Positions 37,528-38,086 of a DNA stretch of 38,086 nt are shown one piece after another. The stretch is from Candidatus Rokuibacteriota bacterium (lineage in GTDB: Bacteria > Methylomirabilota > Methylomirabilia > Rokubacteriales > CSP1-6): assembly GCA_016179965.1 (NCBI GenBank), contig JACPCF010000020.1, positions 1 to 38,086 of the forward strand. The letters are read 5' to 3'. The notes under the pieces were generated by a model that had not been told where the DNA came from, did no database searches, and saw only the letters and a program-made list of their open reading frames with translations. Positions within the stretch are counted from its first letter, which is position 1, and every line of letters starts with the position of its first letter. Made by a program: the position numbers and the translations under genes.

Positions 37528-38086
37528 TCGGCTCAGCGAACGTGGACTTCACCGTCACCGTGTCCCGGCTGCCGCGGGAAGGGGAGACGGTGTCGGGCGG
37601 GCGGCTTCACGTCGGCCACGGCGGCAAGGGGGCGAATCAGGCCGTCGCCGCGCGGCGCCTGGGCGCCGAGGTGCGCTTCATCGGCTGCGTGGGGGCGGAC
37701 CCGTTCGGCGACGAGATCGCCGCGCGCCTGGCCGCCCAGGGCATCGCCACCGACGGCCTCCACCGCTCAGCCGAGGCGGCGACGGGGACGGCGTTGATCA
37801 TCGTGGATAGCGAGGGGCGGAACCAGATCGCCGTGGCGCCGGGGGCTAACCGGGCCCTCACACCTGAGATGGTGGAGAAGCGCGAACTGGAGTTCGAGTG
37901 GGCGGAGGTGCTGCTGATTCAGCTGGAGACGGCGCTCCCGACGGTGGCGTGGGCGCTTGGGGCCGCGCGGCGGCGCAACGTCCTGACGATCCTCAACCCG
38001 GCGCCGGCCCAGCCGCTGCCGGACGACGTGTATCCGCTGGTAGATTACCTCACGCCCAACGCGGGAGAGGCAGCCTTGCTCTCAGG
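37509..38086 (+). CDS. rbsK: Ribokinase, PfkB family (3' partial)
   Basis: The frame beginning MPRVLVIGSANVDFTVTV runs open to the window edge, 192 codons. GGKGANQAVAARRLG is the N-terminal PfkB/ribokinase signature, VGADPFGDEI follows, and LLIQLETALP and NAGEAALLS lie in the centre. It phosphorylates ribose released by the nucleoside hydrolase, with which it overlaps by 19 bases. The C-terminal ATP-binding motif (DTxGAGD) is beyond the window. Confidence 0.93.
   Translation, partial: MPRVLVIGSANVDFTVTVSRLPREGETVSGGRLHVGHGGKGANQAVAARRLGAEVRFIGCVGADPFGDEIAARLAAQGIATDGLHRSAEAATGTALIIVDSEGRNQIAVAPGANRALTPEMVEKRELEFEWAEVLLIQLETALPTVAWALGAARRRNVLTILNPAPAQPLPDDVYPLVDYLTPNAGEAALLS

Noticed and set aside
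1-38086. CRISPR arrays, intact insertion sequences or prophage
   Set aside because: No regularly spaced direct repeats, transposase genes or phage structural genes were seen.

Overview
The window is GC-rich, densely packed bacterial DNA with about 36 protein genes or gene fragments, no rRNA or tRNA that I can see, and no CRISPR array. Gene content (TRAP and Liv importers, LLM-class flavoenzyme, creatininase, caspase-like lipoprotein, Lhr helicase, DUF488, CoA-linked monooxygenase) and dispersed palindromes built on CCCCCTCACC/GGTGAGGGGG suggest an uncultured soil or subsurface lineage such as Candidatus Rokubacteria/Methylomirabilota. That placement is inference.

Layout. 1-4758 (+): the end of a TRAP permease, an amidase, a tiny membrane protein, a succinate-semialdehyde-type dehydrogenase, an FmdB-like zinc ribbon and a DJ-1/PfpI protein. 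4733-11809 (+): a surface-glycan or natural-product cassette with a methyltransferase, two O-carbamoyltransferases, a family 2 glycosyltransferase, two small membrane proteins of the SxtK (DUF5989) and SxtJ types, and a membrane-anchored SGNH hydrolase. 11867-13773 (-): a hydroxyacid dehydrogenase and an epimerase-like SDR. 13827-14219 (+): an OsmC-like gene whose catalytic cysteine codon is TGA. 14206-20942 (-): MlaC-like protein, caspase-like lipoprotein, LLM oxidoreductase, Lrp ligand-binding domain, creatininase, acyltransferase and a secreted beta-domain protein. 21001-21649: small ORFs and unassigned DNA. 21650-27215 (-): DUF488, an Lhr-type helicase and a deletion scar joining a PIN toxin to the tail of a restriction enzyme. 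27391-34978 (-): a complete Liv-type ABC importer followed upstream by RidA-like, SDR and a FAD monooxygenase fused to a PPOX-class domain. 35012-38086: a CoA-transferase, a SelW-like gene on the opposite strand with an in-frame TGA, a nucleoside hydrolase and the start of ribokinase.

The strongest result is that two unrelated genes, OsmC-like and SelW-like, each carry one in-frame TGA exactly at the redox cysteine position, and each TGA is followed by a hairpin whose loop begins 19 nt downstream. This fits selenocysteine insertion, and automated gene calling would truncate or miss both genes. Other points of interest are the two-carbamoyltransferase cassette, the monooxygenase-PPOX fusion, the caspase lipoprotein with duplicated beta domains and an EF-hand loop, and repeats that supply ribosome binding sites. 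Several -10 boxes lie 10-15 nt before start codons, which suggests leaderless mRNAs.
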